Shown here piece after piece: positions 26,001-34,130 of a stretch of 64,000 bases of DNA. The notes below the pieces were generated by a model. The model saw only the letters and a list, made by a program, of their open reading frames with translations. It was not told the DNA's origin and ran no database searches. How positions within the stretch are numbered: the stretch's first letter is position 1; the number at the start of each line of letters is the position of its first letter. Both the position numbers and the translations under genes were made by a program. The stretch covers positions 819,501 to 883,500 of the forward strand of contig NZ_CP061091.1 of NCBI RefSeq assembly GCF_017654485.1, written 5' to 3'. The stretch comes from Roseomonas marmotae. Its GTDB lineage: Bacteria; Pseudomonadota; Alphaproteobacteria; Acetobacterales; Acetobacteraceae.

Positions 26001-28310
26001 GGCGGCCCCACCAGCTGGATGGCGAGTGTGATCACGCCCAATCCCGCGGAATCCTACCGGGAATTCGTGATGCAGGTCGCTGATTTCGCCAGCGCCTATC
26101 AGGCCGGCGGTGGCATGGATACGGGCGGGGCGATGATCCCGGACCCGTCGCGCGTCATCAACCCGCCGTATCGCAAGCGCATCGGCCTTCCGTACCTGCA
26201 GGAACTGCCGAATACCTGCCCCGGTGGCGGCGCGCCGCCCTGCCCGGAGGCTGTCTCGGCCGCGGATACCGGCACCTTCGTCGTGAACTACCGCAATGAA
26301 CCGCTGGCACTCCGCCTCTACGATCCGAACGCGCCGCGGGCGGATGGCAGCGGCAAGGGCGCGCAGGCCACTGGCAAAGCGGGCGACCCGGCTTATGCCT
26401 TCCGCTCCGACGTGACCCGCGCGATGCCGGAGTTCAACGCGCAGCCCACCGATCTTCCCGATCTCACCAAGGGCCTGCAGGCGGGCGATCCCTGGACACC
26501 GATGCTGCGGACCTACCGGCGTGACCGCGTGCAGGTCCGCATGATGGTCGGCGCGCATGAGGAGCCGCATCCCGTCCATATGAGCGGCATGCGCTGGCTG
26601 ATGAACAACACCGACCCGAACTCGGGCTGGCGGTCGTCGCATATGCAGGCGATCTCCGAGCATTTCGAGTTCGAGGTGCCGGTCGTGGCGCCGGAGGGCG
26701 ATATCGGCCCGCATACGGATCATCTCTACTCCGTCTCCGCCAGCGCCGAAGGCTATTGGCACGGCGTCTGGGGCCTGCTGCGCGCCTATGAATATGCGCG
26801 CAACGACCTGAAGGCCCTGCCCAACAACACCCCGCCCACCAATCCCCGCAATCAGCAGCTCAGCGACGGGCAGGTGGTGCAGCTGGGTGTGACGGGGAAT
26901 GTGAAGAACCTGCCGAACTTCAACGGCGTCTGCCCGGTGGGCGCGCCCATGCGGCGCTACGCCGTCTCGGCGGTCGCGGCCAGCCAGGCCATCGGCGCGC
27001 AGGGCATCGTCTACAACAAGGAAACCGGCAACTACGCTGCCCAGCGCGGCCCGATCACAGACCCAAGCGGCGCCATGTATGTGCTGGACAGCGACCTGAC
27101 CGCCGGCAAGCTGAAGGCCGGCGTGCCGGTGGAGCCGTTGATGCTGCGGGCCGCGGCCGGCGACTGCATCGAGGTCACACTGACCAACCGCCTGCCGGCC
27201 AACTGGGCCGACCAGGTGGTGGCCCCGGCCAACCAGGGCTTCTACATGCTGCCGATGGTGGTGCAGCGCTTCAATGCCAACCAGCTGAAGCCCTCGATGG
27301 AGGTCGGGCTCAACCCGCAGCTGCTCGCCACGGATGTCACGCGCAACGACGGGCTGAATGTCGGCCTCAATCGCGTGCCGCCGAATGCGGTGCGCCCGGT
27401 GAAGCAGACTGTGCCGCCCGGGCAGAGCACGACCTATCGCTGGTATGCCGGCCTGCTGACGCTCACCTCCGCCAATGACCTGGTGGCGACGCCGGTGGAA
27501 TTCGGTGCCCTCAACCTGATGCCGTCCGACAAGCTGCGGCACAGCAGCAAGGGGCTGATCGCCGGCATGGTGGTGCTGCCGCAGGGCGCGACCTGGGTCA
27601 CCGATACGGCGACCCGCATGGCGGCGACCGTGACCCTGCCGGGCGGCCGCCAGTTCCGCGACTTCACCCTGATGTTCCAGGACGACCTGAACCTGCGGGC
27701 CAGCGGCAAGCCGGTCTGCCCCGTGGGCGCCGGTGAGGCCGCGACGCCGGAGGAGGAAGGCGGGACCCCGCGCAGCATCACCGAGACCGGCTGCAAGGGC
27801 ATCCAGGATTCCATCGATGCCGGCAACATGGCGGTGAACTACCGGGCGGAGCCCTTCTGGTTCCGCCTTGGCCATCCCCCCGGCGAGAACCCGGAGATCA
27901 CCCGCCGCCTGAACTTCGCGAATGTGCTCTCCAACACCCAGGTGGGGCGTGACCCGCAGACGCCGGTCTTCACCACCAAGGCCGGCCAGGAGATCCGCTT
28001 CCGGCTGCTCCAGGCCGGCGGGCATGGACGCTCCGGCGTGTTCAACCTGCATGGGCATAACTGGTCGATCCTGCCTTACACCTCCGGCACCGTGCCGTCG
28101 CAGCGGATTGAGGGACGGCGCGCCGATGCCGCCTACCGGCCTTCGCCGGCGACCGGCACGCGCGACGCCATCGGCCCTGGCATGCACTACAACATCGTGG
28201 TCGAGCAGGCCGGCGGCCCTGCCAAGGTCGTCGGGGACTACCTCTTCCGCAACCAGATGCCGGACGCCTTCGACAGCGGGGTCTGGGGCATCCTGCGGGT
28301 GACGCCATGA
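23094..28310 (+). CDS. Giant multicopper oxidase, MofA/MnxG-like (putative Mn(II) oxidase)
   Basis: 1738 residues with an N-terminal signal peptide (hydrophobic segment, cleavage near PVEAQ). Several cupredoxin domains are evident. One complete copper set is visible: H471-IF-H474-L-H476 and H525-C526-H527-xxx-H531-xxxx-M536 (type 1 plus type 3 ligands), then H827-I-H829 and H927-D-H929 with H935 in THDHFGPSTHQQ. Degenerate copies lie near residues 1155-1223 (HEEPHPVH, then YWHGVWG) and 1644-1655 (HGRSGVFNLHGHNW). Size and motif layout match the giant oxidases MofA and MnxG/McoA, linked to Mn(II) oxidation in other bacteria. RBS GGAGGG. Its stop overlaps the next gene by four bases. Mn specificity is inferred; phenol or other metal oxidation is the alternative. 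Confidence 0.85.
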   Translation: MSETVSNPGGLRPKAGGLGALLSLGMLASFAMSGPVEAQGLSCARELTADVVALDQAVQFNRYGSHHPGYMIYALRDDVVGMNGGAALSAGQVRLRDDKRPRPLVLRMNAGDCLTVNFENLLNSRPISVPGISVDQPATRAAGLHVAGLNYVGSIADDGAAVGANAASTVPSGGKTTYRLHAPREGIFGMYNPASQSGGESNIGSLAFGMFGAVAVQPKGAEWYRSQVSRADLDLATEGTLPTGHPRINYGAVYPSGHPRAGRPILAILQGNRIMHGDTRAIITGPYLSAPVNDPNRGRFAEGSFVPNPVLEPNRNTEQGPEAGTRDRRDPYREFVLAFHDEVKSIQAFPQFEEAALGHTLHSVRDGFGINYGITGAGSQILANRFGLGPTAQCAECKYEEFFLTAWAGGDPALVVDVPANAQLGSDNQSRAPDAPISTRALYPDDPSNTFGSYLGDRVMLRNLSFGKEAHIFHLHAHQWLYNPEQEGSAYLDSQLIAPGSGYTYEIAFNGSGNRNQTVGDSIFHCHLYPHFAQGMWGLWRVHDVFEQGTKLDASGRVDQNFSQAEGNRALPDGEIKAGTAIPAIVPMPTMALAPLPAPVHVDAATGKVEMAAGSTAADNPGFPFFIPGQAGHRPPRPPLDTIFNGGLRRHVVTGGEGVAQLTRHDLDKVSDQLEIRWLAEDGVPSELAAMAYHSLRTHTSVTPEGKTRSFITNGRPPVRGAPFADPCVLDDGQAVPGADTPRVYKGAAFQMRLKLNRAGWHYPQGRLLALWNDVQATIGGTRAPEPLVMRANSGECIEYHHANLIESVSSLDDYQVRTPTDIVGQHIHLVKFDVTSADGSSNGWNYEDGTMGPTEVRERVHAIRKRYACAEAAEGGNCPVARAHPFFGEGPNGAWVGAQATVQRWYADPVTTQSGKDNTLRTVFTHDHFGPSTHQQNGLYGALVIAPKGTTWAHPETGRAINNAARGDGGPTSWMASVITPNPAESYREFVMQVADFASAYQAGGGMDTGGAMIPDPSRVINPPYRKRIGLPYLQELPNTCPGGGAPPCPEAVSAADTGTFVVNYRNEPLALRLYDPNAPRADGSGKGAQATGKAGDPAYAFRSDVTRAMPEFNAQPTDLPDLTKGLQAGDPWTPMLRTYRRDRVQVRMMVGAHEEPHPVHMSGMRWLMNNTDPNSGWRSSHMQAISEHFEFEVPVVAPEGDIGPHTDHLYSVSASAEGYWHGVWGLLRAYEYARNDLKALPNNTPPTNPRNQQLSDGQVVQLGVTGNVKNLPNFNGVCPVGAPMRRYAVSAVAASQAIGAQGIVYNKETGNYAAQRGPITDPSGAMYVLDSDLTAGKLKAGVPVEPLMLRAAAGDCIEVTLTNRLPANWADQVVAPANQGFYMLPMVVQRFNANQLKPSMEVGLNPQLLATDVTRNDGLNVGLNRVPPNAVRPVKQTVPPGQSTTYRWYAGLLTLTSANDLVATPVEFGALNLMPSDKLRHSSKGLIAGMVVLPQGATWVTDTATRMAATVTLPGGRQFRDFTLMFQDDLNLRASGKPVCPVGAGEAATPEEEGGTPRSITETGCKGIQDSIDAGNMAVNYRAEPFWFRLGHPPGENPEITRRLNFANVLSNTQVGRDPQTPVFTTKAGQEIRFRLLQAGGHGRSGVFNLHGHNWSILPYTSGTVPSQRIEGRRADAAYRPSPATGTRDAIGPGMHYNIVVEQAGGPAKVVGDYLFRNQMPDAFDSGVWGILRVTP

Positions 28311-30220
28311 CCGTGACGGGCATCGGGCGGGGGATGCCGGCAGCGATGCCGGTGCCTTCCCGCCGCCCGCCGCGCGGCCGGGCCGGGCTTCTCTCCGCCT
28401 CGCTGCTCGCCCTCGCGGCCAGTTGGCAGGGCGCGCGGGCGGAAGCACCGGCCTTCACCGGCCGGCATGCCGCCGCCGGCGTGGAAGCGCTGCTGGAAAT
28501 CCGGCCCCGGTCCGCCGGGGCGCTCCTCGCCGGCCAGACCGCCGGAATCCGGCTGCGCTTCAACGGGGAGGATGGCGCGCCGGTGCGCGGGCTGAAGCCC
28601 GCCGCCTGGGCCGAGCGCGGTGGCGGGCAGGCCATGTCCTGCCGGGACCGCGTCCGCAGCCTGTTGGAGAACCGCCTCGGCCGTAAGGCGGAGGTCGATC
28701 TCAATGCCTGGCATGTCGCCTATGTCGGGGACAATGGCGCGGTGCAGGTGCTGGACCCCGTGGGCGGCACTTCGCGCACCCGCCTGCTGGCCGCCCTCAA
28801 CCTCGCGGGCCATCCGGGCGGCTGGGCCGAGGATCCCGCCCGCCACGCGCTCTTCATCTCCGTCTCCGACAAGGGCGAGGTGGTGGAGATCGATACGGCG
28901 CGCTGGGCCGAGCGCCGCCGGCTGCAGGTCGGTGGCCGCCCCGCGCGGATCGTGCTCGATGCCGGTGGAAACCTCTGGGTCGGCCAGGATGGCACGGAGG
29001 GCGCGACCCAGGAGATCACCCTGGTCGGGCGCGCGACGGGCGAGGTCCAGGCGCGGCTGCCGGCCGGGCCGGGGCCGCATGCGCTGGCGCCGGTCGGCGC
29101 CGGCAAGGTCGTCGCCGCGACGTCACGGGGGGCGGTGGCCCTGACGGCGGATGAAGCGTGGCCGCTGCCCGCCCTGGGCGGCGGCTTCACGGATGTCGCG
29201 TATTCCGCGCTGGCCGATGTGGCGCTGCTGCTGGATGCCGCCGGAGGCCGCGTGCTCGCCCGGGCCGCGGATGGCCGGGTGGTCGGGCAATGGCCGGTGG
29301 CGCCGGGCGCCGCGGGGCTGTTCCCCGGTCCCGGCGGCAGGCTTCTCTTCGTGCCGGAGCCGGCGGAAGGCCGCGTCACCGTCATCGACCTCGGGCGCGG
29401 GGTGGTGGCGCATCGCGTCACCCTGGGCGGCGCGCCGCTGCGCGTCGGCTTCAGCGGCACCCAGGCCTATGTGCAGTCGGCCGCGGGTTCCACCGTCTCA
29501 CTGATCGCGCTGGGCAGCCTGGCCGAGGGCGCCACGCCGGCGGTGACGGGCATCGCCGTCGGCGAGGGCGGGCTGACCCCGGGCGAGGCGCTGGGCCCGA
29601 TGGTGGCCGCCGCGCCGGGTGACGAGGCCATGCTGATCGCCTCCCCGTCCGAGCGGATGGTGCATGTCTACATGGAGGGCATGGCCGCGCCCTCCGGCGT
29701 GCTGCGCGCGCCGCGAGGCCGGCCGCTGGCCATCACCGCCGTCGATAACGGCCTGCGCGAGACGGAGCCGGGCGTCTACCAGACCCAGGTCACCTTCCCG
29801 GGCGCGGGGCGCTATGTCTTCCCGGTCATGTTGCAGGGTGCCGGCTTCCTGCATTGCTTCGAGGTCGATGTCGGCGGCGACGGGCCGGTGCTGCTGAGCA
29901 GCCGCCTCAGCCTGGAATGGCCGGCCTCCGCGACGCGCAGCCTGCCCGCCGGCCAGCCCACCGCGCTGCGGGTGCAGCTGCACGGGCCGGAGGATGTCGG
30001 GGCCTGGCGCGCGGCGGGCGACCTCTCGGCCCGGCTCGTGCAGTTTGTCGGGCATTGGCAGGCGATGGTGCCGCTGAAGCCCCTCGGCAATGGCCTCTAT
30101 GAAACCGAGCAGGTTACGCCGCCCCGCGACGGCATCCTGCAACTCTATGTCGAATCCCGCTCGCTCGGGCTGGAGCCCGGCACGCTTCCCCACATCACGC
30201 TGAGGGCCGTCGCGCCATGA
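28307..30220 (+). CDS. Exported beta-propeller (YVTN/cytochrome-D1-like) protein of the oxidase operon
   Basis: 637 residues. An arginine-rich N-terminus precedes a signal peptide ending near ARAEA. Residues about 130-430 form repeated blades of the YncE/cytochrome-D1-like type (for example GNLWVGQDGT and GRVTVIDLGRGVVAH). Residues about 440-637 look like Ig/FixH-type beta domains, with AGRYVFPVMLQGAGFLHCFE. No heme c motif is present. It overlaps the oxidase stop (ATGA) and the following SCO gene (four bases), so translation is probably coupled. It may be a periplasmic partner or maturation factor; the exact role is unknown. Confidence 0.75.
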   Translation: MTVTGIGRGMPAAMPVPSRRPPRGRAGLLSASLLALAASWQGARAEAPAFTGRHAAAGVEALLEIRPRSAGALLAGQTAGIRLRFNGEDGAPVRGLKPAAWAERGGGQAMSCRDRVRSLLENRLGRKAEVDLNAWHVAYVGDNGAVQVLDPVGGTSRTRLLAALNLAGHPGGWAEDPARHALFISVSDKGEVVEIDTARWAERRRLQVGGRPARIVLDAGGNLWVGQDGTEGATQEITLVGRATGEVQARLPAGPGPHALAPVGAGKVVAATSRGAVALTADEAWPLPALGGGFTDVAYSALADVALLLDAAGGRVLARAADGRVVGQWPVAPGAAGLFPGPGGRLLFVPEPAEGRVTVIDLGRGVVAHRVTLGGAPLRVGFSGTQAYVQSAAGSTVSLIALGSLAEGATPAVTGIAVGEGGLTPGEALGPMVAAAPGDEAMLIASPSERMVHVYMEGMAAPSGVLRAPRGRPLAITAVDNGLRETEPGVYQTQVTFPGAGRYVFPVMLQGAGFLHCFEVDVGGDGPVLLSSRLSLEWPASATRSLPAGQPTALRVQLHGPEDVGAWRAAGDLSARLVQFVGHWQAMVPLKPLGNGLYETEQVTPPRDGILQLYVESRSLGLEPGTLPHITLRAVAP

Positions 30221-30840
30221 GCCGCATCCTCCCGCCGCCGGGCCGGCGCGGCCTTCTCGGGCTGGCCGCCGCCGCCGCTTTCATGCCGCGCCGGGGCATG
30301 GCGCATGATGGCCATGCTCATCCCCCCAGGGTGCCGCAGGCGGATGCCGTCACGCGCCTGAAGTCGCCGCTGCCGGATGTGCGGGTGACGGATGCGCAGC
30401 GCCGCCGCCGCCGCCTCGTCTCGGAGGTACTGGCGGGCCGGGTGGTCGCCATCGACTTCGTGCTCACGGACTGCACGACCTTCTGCGCCGTCATCTCCGC
30501 CGCCATGGCCGGGGCGCAGGAGCTGATGGGCCCGCGCCTGCGGGAGCAGGCCGGGCTGGTCAGCCTGGCGCTGGACCCGGTCGGCGGCACGCCGGAGCAG
30601 CTCCGCGACTATGCCGCCCGCTTCGGCGCCCGCCCGGACTGGAGCTTCCTCAGCATGCCGCAGGAGCCCCTGGAACAGGTTCTGCGGGGGCTGGGCGGGC
30701 CAGTGGCCGGCAGCGACCACGCGCCCATGGTCGTGGTGCTGGATTCCCGTGGCGGCGAGATCCGCCGCCTCTTCGGCATGCCCGCGCCGGAAGCCATCGT
30801 CAGCACCATGGAGGCCGCGCTGGCGGCCCGGAAAGCCTGA
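30217..30840 (+). CDS. SCO1/SenC-family copper chaperone (first copy)
   Basis: 207 residues with an N-terminal export signal (GLLGLAAAAAFMPRRGMA) followed by a His-rich stretch HDGHAH that may bind copper. The thioredoxin-like SCO fold has the copper CxxxC motif CTTFC and the distal His in SDHAPMVVVLD. SCO proteins deliver copper to or reduce metal-site cysteines in the periplasm. Four-base overlap with the propeller gene and a three-base gap to a second SCO gene. Its placement implies metallation of the giant oxidase rather than of cytochrome oxidase. Confidence 0.9.
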   Translation: MSRILPPPGRRGLLGLAAAAAFMPRRGMAHDGHAHPPRVPQADAVTRLKSPLPDVRVTDAQRRRRRLVSEVLAGRVVAIDFVLTDCTTFCAVISAAMAGAQELMGPRLREQAGLVSLALDPVGGTPEQLRDYAARFGARPDWSFLSMPQEPLEQVLRGLGGPVAGSDHAPMVVVLDSRGGEIRRLFGMPAPEAIVSTMEAALAARKA

Positions 30841-30843
30841 GCC

Positions 30844-31461
30844 ATGAACAGCATCCTTCCCGCGAGACGTGCCCTGCTGCTGGCCGCGCCGGCCCTGTTG
30901 CTCGGCCTGCGCGCGGCGCCCGCCGCCGCGCTGGATTGCGACGACCGGGAGCGGGAATACTTCAGCAACCGCGTGCTGACGGACCAGGAGGGCGCGAAGC
31001 GCCGCTTCTACGACGATGTGCTGCGTGGCCATTCCGTGCTGATCGGCTGGATCTTCACCAGTTGCCCGGATGCCTGCCCGCTGCTGGCGGCGCGCAGCCT
31101 GGCGATCGCGGAACAGGCGGCGCAGGCCGGCGGATCGCCGCGCATCGTGCATCTCACCACCGACCCGAACCGCGACCAGCCGGCGAAGCTGAAGAGCTGG
31201 GCGGCGAAGTTCGGGGATTACGCCGACTGGGTGCTGCTGACCGGCACGCCCGGCGATCTGCGGCATGTCGCGCAGCGGCTGGGCCAGACGGTGGATGAGG
31301 CGCGCCCGGACCGCCACACCACGCTGATGCTGGCCGGCAATGTCCCGGCGCGCCGCTGGGTCAAGCTGCGCCCGGACATGCAGGCGGAGGCGGCCGGGCT
31401 GCAGCTGGCGGATCTGGCGGCCGCGCCGGTGGTGTCGGATGCCCGGGCATGCACAGGCTGA
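30844..31461 (+). CDS. SCO1/SenC-family protein (second copy)
   Basis: 205 residues, with signal peptide ending near APAAALD. The copper motif is SCPDACP (CxxxC) and the distal His lies in DRHTTLML. It also has the family's LTTDPNRDQPAKLKSWA segment. It differs enough from the neighbouring SCO protein to be a functional specialisation rather than a recent duplication. Its stop lies inside the next gene (13-base overlap). Probable role: copper insertion or thiol reduction for the oxidase. Confidence 0.9.
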   Translation: MNSILPARRALLLAAPALLLGLRAAPAAALDCDDREREYFSNRVLTDQEGAKRRFYDDVLRGHSVLIGWIFTSCPDACPLLAARSLAIAEQAAQAGGSPRIVHLTTDPNRDQPAKLKSWAAKFGDYADWVLLTGTPGDLRHVAQRLGQTVDEARPDRHTTLMLAGNVPARRWVKLRPDMQAEAAGLQLADLAAAPVVSDARACTG

Positions 31462-32882
31462 CGGCTCTCCCGTTGCTTCTGCTGCCTCTCGCCGGGCCTG
31501 TGCAGGCCGGACCGGCGGAGGAAGGGGAGGCGCTGTTCACCGCCGGCGCGCGCCCCGGCGCCCCGGCCCCGCGGGCCACGGCATCCCGCGGCGCCACCAT
31601 GCCGGCCACGGCCCTGCCATGCTCCGGCTGCCATGGGGCGGATGGCGGCGGCGGGCGGATTGAGGCCGGGGTGACGCCGCCGCCCGTCCTCTGGTCCAGC
31701 CTCTCCCGGCCCGCGCCGGGGCGCCCGGCCTATGACGCGCCCTCGGTGCTGCGGGCCGTCTCGCAGGGGCTGGCGCCGGACGGGCGGGGCCTGGACCCCG
31801 TCATGCCCCGCTACGCGCTGACTATGCAGGACGGGCAGGCGCTGCTGGCTTATCTCCGCGCCCTGGATGCGCGCGGCGTGCCGGGGGTGGAGGAGGACCT
31901 CGTCAGCCTGGGCCTGCTGGTCCCCGCCGGGCCGCTGGGGCAGGGCTTCGCCGCCGCCTTCGGGCAGGCACTTTCCGCCGCCGCGCCGGAGGGTGTCTTC
32001 GGCCGCCGCATCACGCTGCGCCAGATGGAAGTGGCGGATTGGCGCGAGGCGCCCGCCGCCACGCGCCGGCTGCTGGATGACGGCGTGCTGGCCCTGGCCT
32101 CCGCCCTGCCGGGGGAGGCGAATGAGGGTGCGCTGGCCGTCGCGGCCGGGGCGCGGGTGCCCATCCTTTCGGCGCGGGCGGGGCTGGCCTCCTCGCCGCT
32201 CTCCTTCGCCCTGCTGCCCGGCGCGGTGGAGGAAGGCGTGGCGGCGCTGCGGCTGGCGCCCGAGCCCGGCCGCACGCTGATCCTCGTCTCCGGCGCGGCG
32301 GCGGAGCAGCGGCTGGCCGAGGCCATCGCCGGGCGTGTCGGCCAGACGGCCGAGGCCGATCCGCGCATCGTCACGCCCGCCGTGCTGCCGGGCGCCATGG
32401 CCGGCAGCACGGGCATCCTGCTCCTGCTGCCGCCGTCCCGCCTGGGCGAGATCGCGGCCACGCTGCGGCAGGGCCAGATCAGCCTCTTCGTGCCGGGGGC
32501 GGTGGGGGGCGCCGGCATCCAGGCCGCCGCCGCAGCGGCGGGCCAGCCCGTCGTGGTCGCGCTCGGCGTGCCGCTGGAGGCGGGGGAAGGCATGGCCGCG
32601 CGGCGCTTCGCTGCCAGCGGCGCCGCCCGCTTGGGCCTGCCGGGCCGCCTGGGCCATGCGGCGGGCGAGGTTTTCGTCGAGGCGATGCGCCGCAGCGGCC
32701 GCCGCCTGACGCGTGAACGGCTGGCCTCCGTGCTGGAGGGGCCGGAGGCTTTCGAAACGGGATCCCTGCCGCAGCAACGCCTGTCCGGGGCAGCGCGGGC
32801 CGATGCGGGCCGGATCGCCATCCTGCGGATGGATGGCGCCGGCACCGTCACGCGCGCGGCCGGGACAGCGACTGCCGAGTAG
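31449..32882 (+). CDS. Cytochrome c fused to a periplasmic ligand-binding domain
   Basis: 477 residues. The signal peptide ends near PVQAG. Residues about 25-140 form a class I cytochrome c domain with one heme motif CSGCH and a likely axial Met in DPVMPRYALTM. Residues about 145-460 resemble a Peripla_BP_6 (LIV-type) receptor, with EVADWREAPAATRRLLDDGV and an AGEVFVEAMRRSGR helix. It has no partner ABC genes nearby. The location between SCO genes and gspG suggests electron transfer from the oxidase or sensing of a ligand; both are inferred. Confidence 0.8.
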   Translation: MHRLTALPLLLLPLAGPVQAGPAEEGEALFTAGARPGAPAPRATASRGATMPATALPCSGCHGADGGGGRIEAGVTPPPVLWSSLSRPAPGRPAYDAPSVLRAVSQGLAPDGRGLDPVMPRYALTMQDGQALLAYLRALDARGVPGVEEDLVSLGLLVPAGPLGQGFAAAFGQALSAAAPEGVFGRRITLRQMEVADWREAPAATRRLLDDGVLALASALPGEANEGALAVAAGARVPILSARAGLASSPLSFALLPGAVEEGVAALRLAPEPGRTLILVSGAAAEQRLAEAIAGRVGQTAEADPRIVTPAVLPGAMAGSTGILLLLPPSRLGEIAATLRQGQISLFVPGAVGGAGIQAAAAAAGQPVVVALGVPLEAGEGMAARRFAASGAARLGLPGRLGHAAGEVFVEAMRRSGRRLTRERLASVLEGPEAFETGSLPQQRLSGAARADAGRIAILRMDGAGTVTRAAGTATAE

Positions 32883-32883
32883 G

Positions 32884-33336
32884 ATGGAGGACGCCGTGCG
32901 ACTTCAAAAAGGAGGCCGGACCCGGCGCGGCAGCCGGCCGGGGTTTACGCTGGTGGAACTGCTGGTGGTGCTGGTGATCCTGGGGCTGATCGCCTCCATC
33001 GCCGCGCCGCAGGCCATGCGCTATCTCGGCAGCGCCAAGCATGACGCGGCCAAGCTGCAACTGCAGGGGCTCATCACGGCCGTCGATCTCTTCCGCCTGG
33101 ATGTCGGCCGCTATCCCTCGCGCGACGAGGGGCTGGGCGCGCTGCTGCAGGCGCCGGGCGGGCTGGAGCGCTGGAACGGCCCTTACGTCCGCAAGGCGGA
33201 GCAGCTGGTCGATCCCTGGGGCCGCTCCTACCGCTACCGCGCGCCCGGCGAGCACAGCGCCTTCGATCTCTTCACCCTCGGCGCCGACGACCGTTCCGGC
33301 GGCGCGGGGGAGGATCGCGACGTGACGAGCTGGTAG
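32884..33336 (+). CDS. gspG: Type II secretion major pseudopilin GspG
   Basis: 150-residue prepilin. Leader cleavage is at RPG/FTLVE, followed by the hydrophobic helix LLVVLVILGLIASIAAPQA. The C-terminal GspG calcium region DPWGRSYRYRAPGEHSAFD and FTLGADDRSGG is intact. The start ATG is one base after the stop of the cytochrome fusion gene, linking it to the oxidase operon. A GTG at 32896 is an alternative start. Confidence 0.95.
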   Translation: MEDAVRLQKGGRTRRGSRPGFTLVELLVVLVILGLIASIAAPQAMRYLGSAKHDAAKLQLQGLITAVDLFRLDVGRYPSRDEGLGALLQAPGGLERWNGPYVRKAEQLVDPWGRSYRYRAPGEHSAFDLFTLGADDRSGGAGEDRDVTSW

Positions 33337-33340
33337 CGCC

Positions 33341-33775
33341 ATGCACCGCCCCGGCTTCACCCTGATGGAGGTGCTGGTGGTGCTGCTGATCCTCGGCCTC
33401 GCCGCCATGGCGGTGCCGCGCCTCTGGGGGGCGGGGCAGTCCGGGCTGCTGCGCGCCGCCGCCAATGACGCCGCCGCCATGCTGCGCGAGGCCCGGGCCG
33501 AGGCGCGGCGCACGGGGCGCGATACGCGGGTGGTCTTCGATACCGCGCTCGGCACCTATCGCGCCGCCCGGGGCGGCCGCACGGGGCGGTTGCCCTCCGG
33601 CGCCGTGCTGGCGGTGGAGGGCGTGGCGACCGAGGCCGATGAGGCGGGGCGGGTGGCCATCCGCTTCGATGGCGAGGGCGGTTCCACCGGCGGGCGGCTG
33701 CGCGTGGCACAGGGGCGCAGCGTCTATCTGGTGGAAGTGGACTGGATGACCGGCCATGTCCGCACGGCCCGGTAG
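33341..33775 (+). CDS. gspH: Type II secretion minor pseudopilin GspH
   Basis: 144 residues with prepilin signal RPG/FTLMEVLVVLLILGLAA, then a periplasmic domain with an N-terminal helix (NDAAAMLREARAEARRTG) typical of GspH. It lies four bases after gspG and overlaps gspI by 20 bases. Assignment to H rests on order (G-H-I-J) and size. Confidence 0.88.
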   Translation: MHRPGFTLMEVLVVLLILGLAAMAVPRLWGAGQSGLLRAAANDAAAMLREARAEARRTGRDTRVVFDTALGTYRAARGGRTGRLPSGAVLAVEGVATEADEAGRVAIRFDGEGGSTGGRLRVAQGRSVYLVEVDWMTGHVRTAR

Positions 33776-34130
33776 CGCCCAGGCCCCCGGCTTCACGCTG
33801 GTCGAGGCGCTGGTCGCGCTGGTCGTCGTCGCAGGCGCCGCCAGCGCGGTGACGCCCCTGCTCGGAACCATGTTGCGCGCCAAGGCAGAGCGGGAGGCGA
33901 ACCTCGCCGGCGTGCTGATGGCGCAGTCGCTGCTGGAAGCCTATGCGCCGCCCGGCGCGGCGCGGCCGGGGCGCTGGCAGGGCAACTCGCCCGCTGGCCC
34001 CTGGAGCATCGAGATCGGCCCCGGTGAGGCCGGCGCGCCGGGCGTGGCGCTGCGCCCCGTGCGCGTGGTGCTGCGCGCCGTGACGCTGGAGGCGCTGCGC
34101 CCCGGCCCGGCCGAGGAGCCGGCGCGATGA
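33756..34130 (+). CDS. gspI: Type II secretion minor pseudopilin GspI
   Basis: 124-residue prepilin with cleavage motif APG/FTLVEALVALVVVAGAAS. The short C-terminal domain is typical of GspI. It overlaps gspH (20 bases) and gspJ (four bases). It would form the pseudopilus tip with GspJ and GspK, the latter encoded in the opposite T2SS arm. Confidence 0.88.
   Translation: MSARPGSAQAPGFTLVEALVALVVVAGAASAVTPLLGTMLRAKAEREANLAGVLMAQSLLEAYAPPGAARPGRWQGNSPAGPWSIEIGPGEAGAPGVALRPVRVVLRAVTLEALRPGPAEEPAR

Noticed and set aside
23376-28448. A 1690-residue open frame antisense to the giant oxidase
   Set aside because: High-GC antisense shadow; the residue composition is Arg/His/Gly-rich with no domain, while the plus-strand frame has a signal peptide, copper motifs and an RBS.
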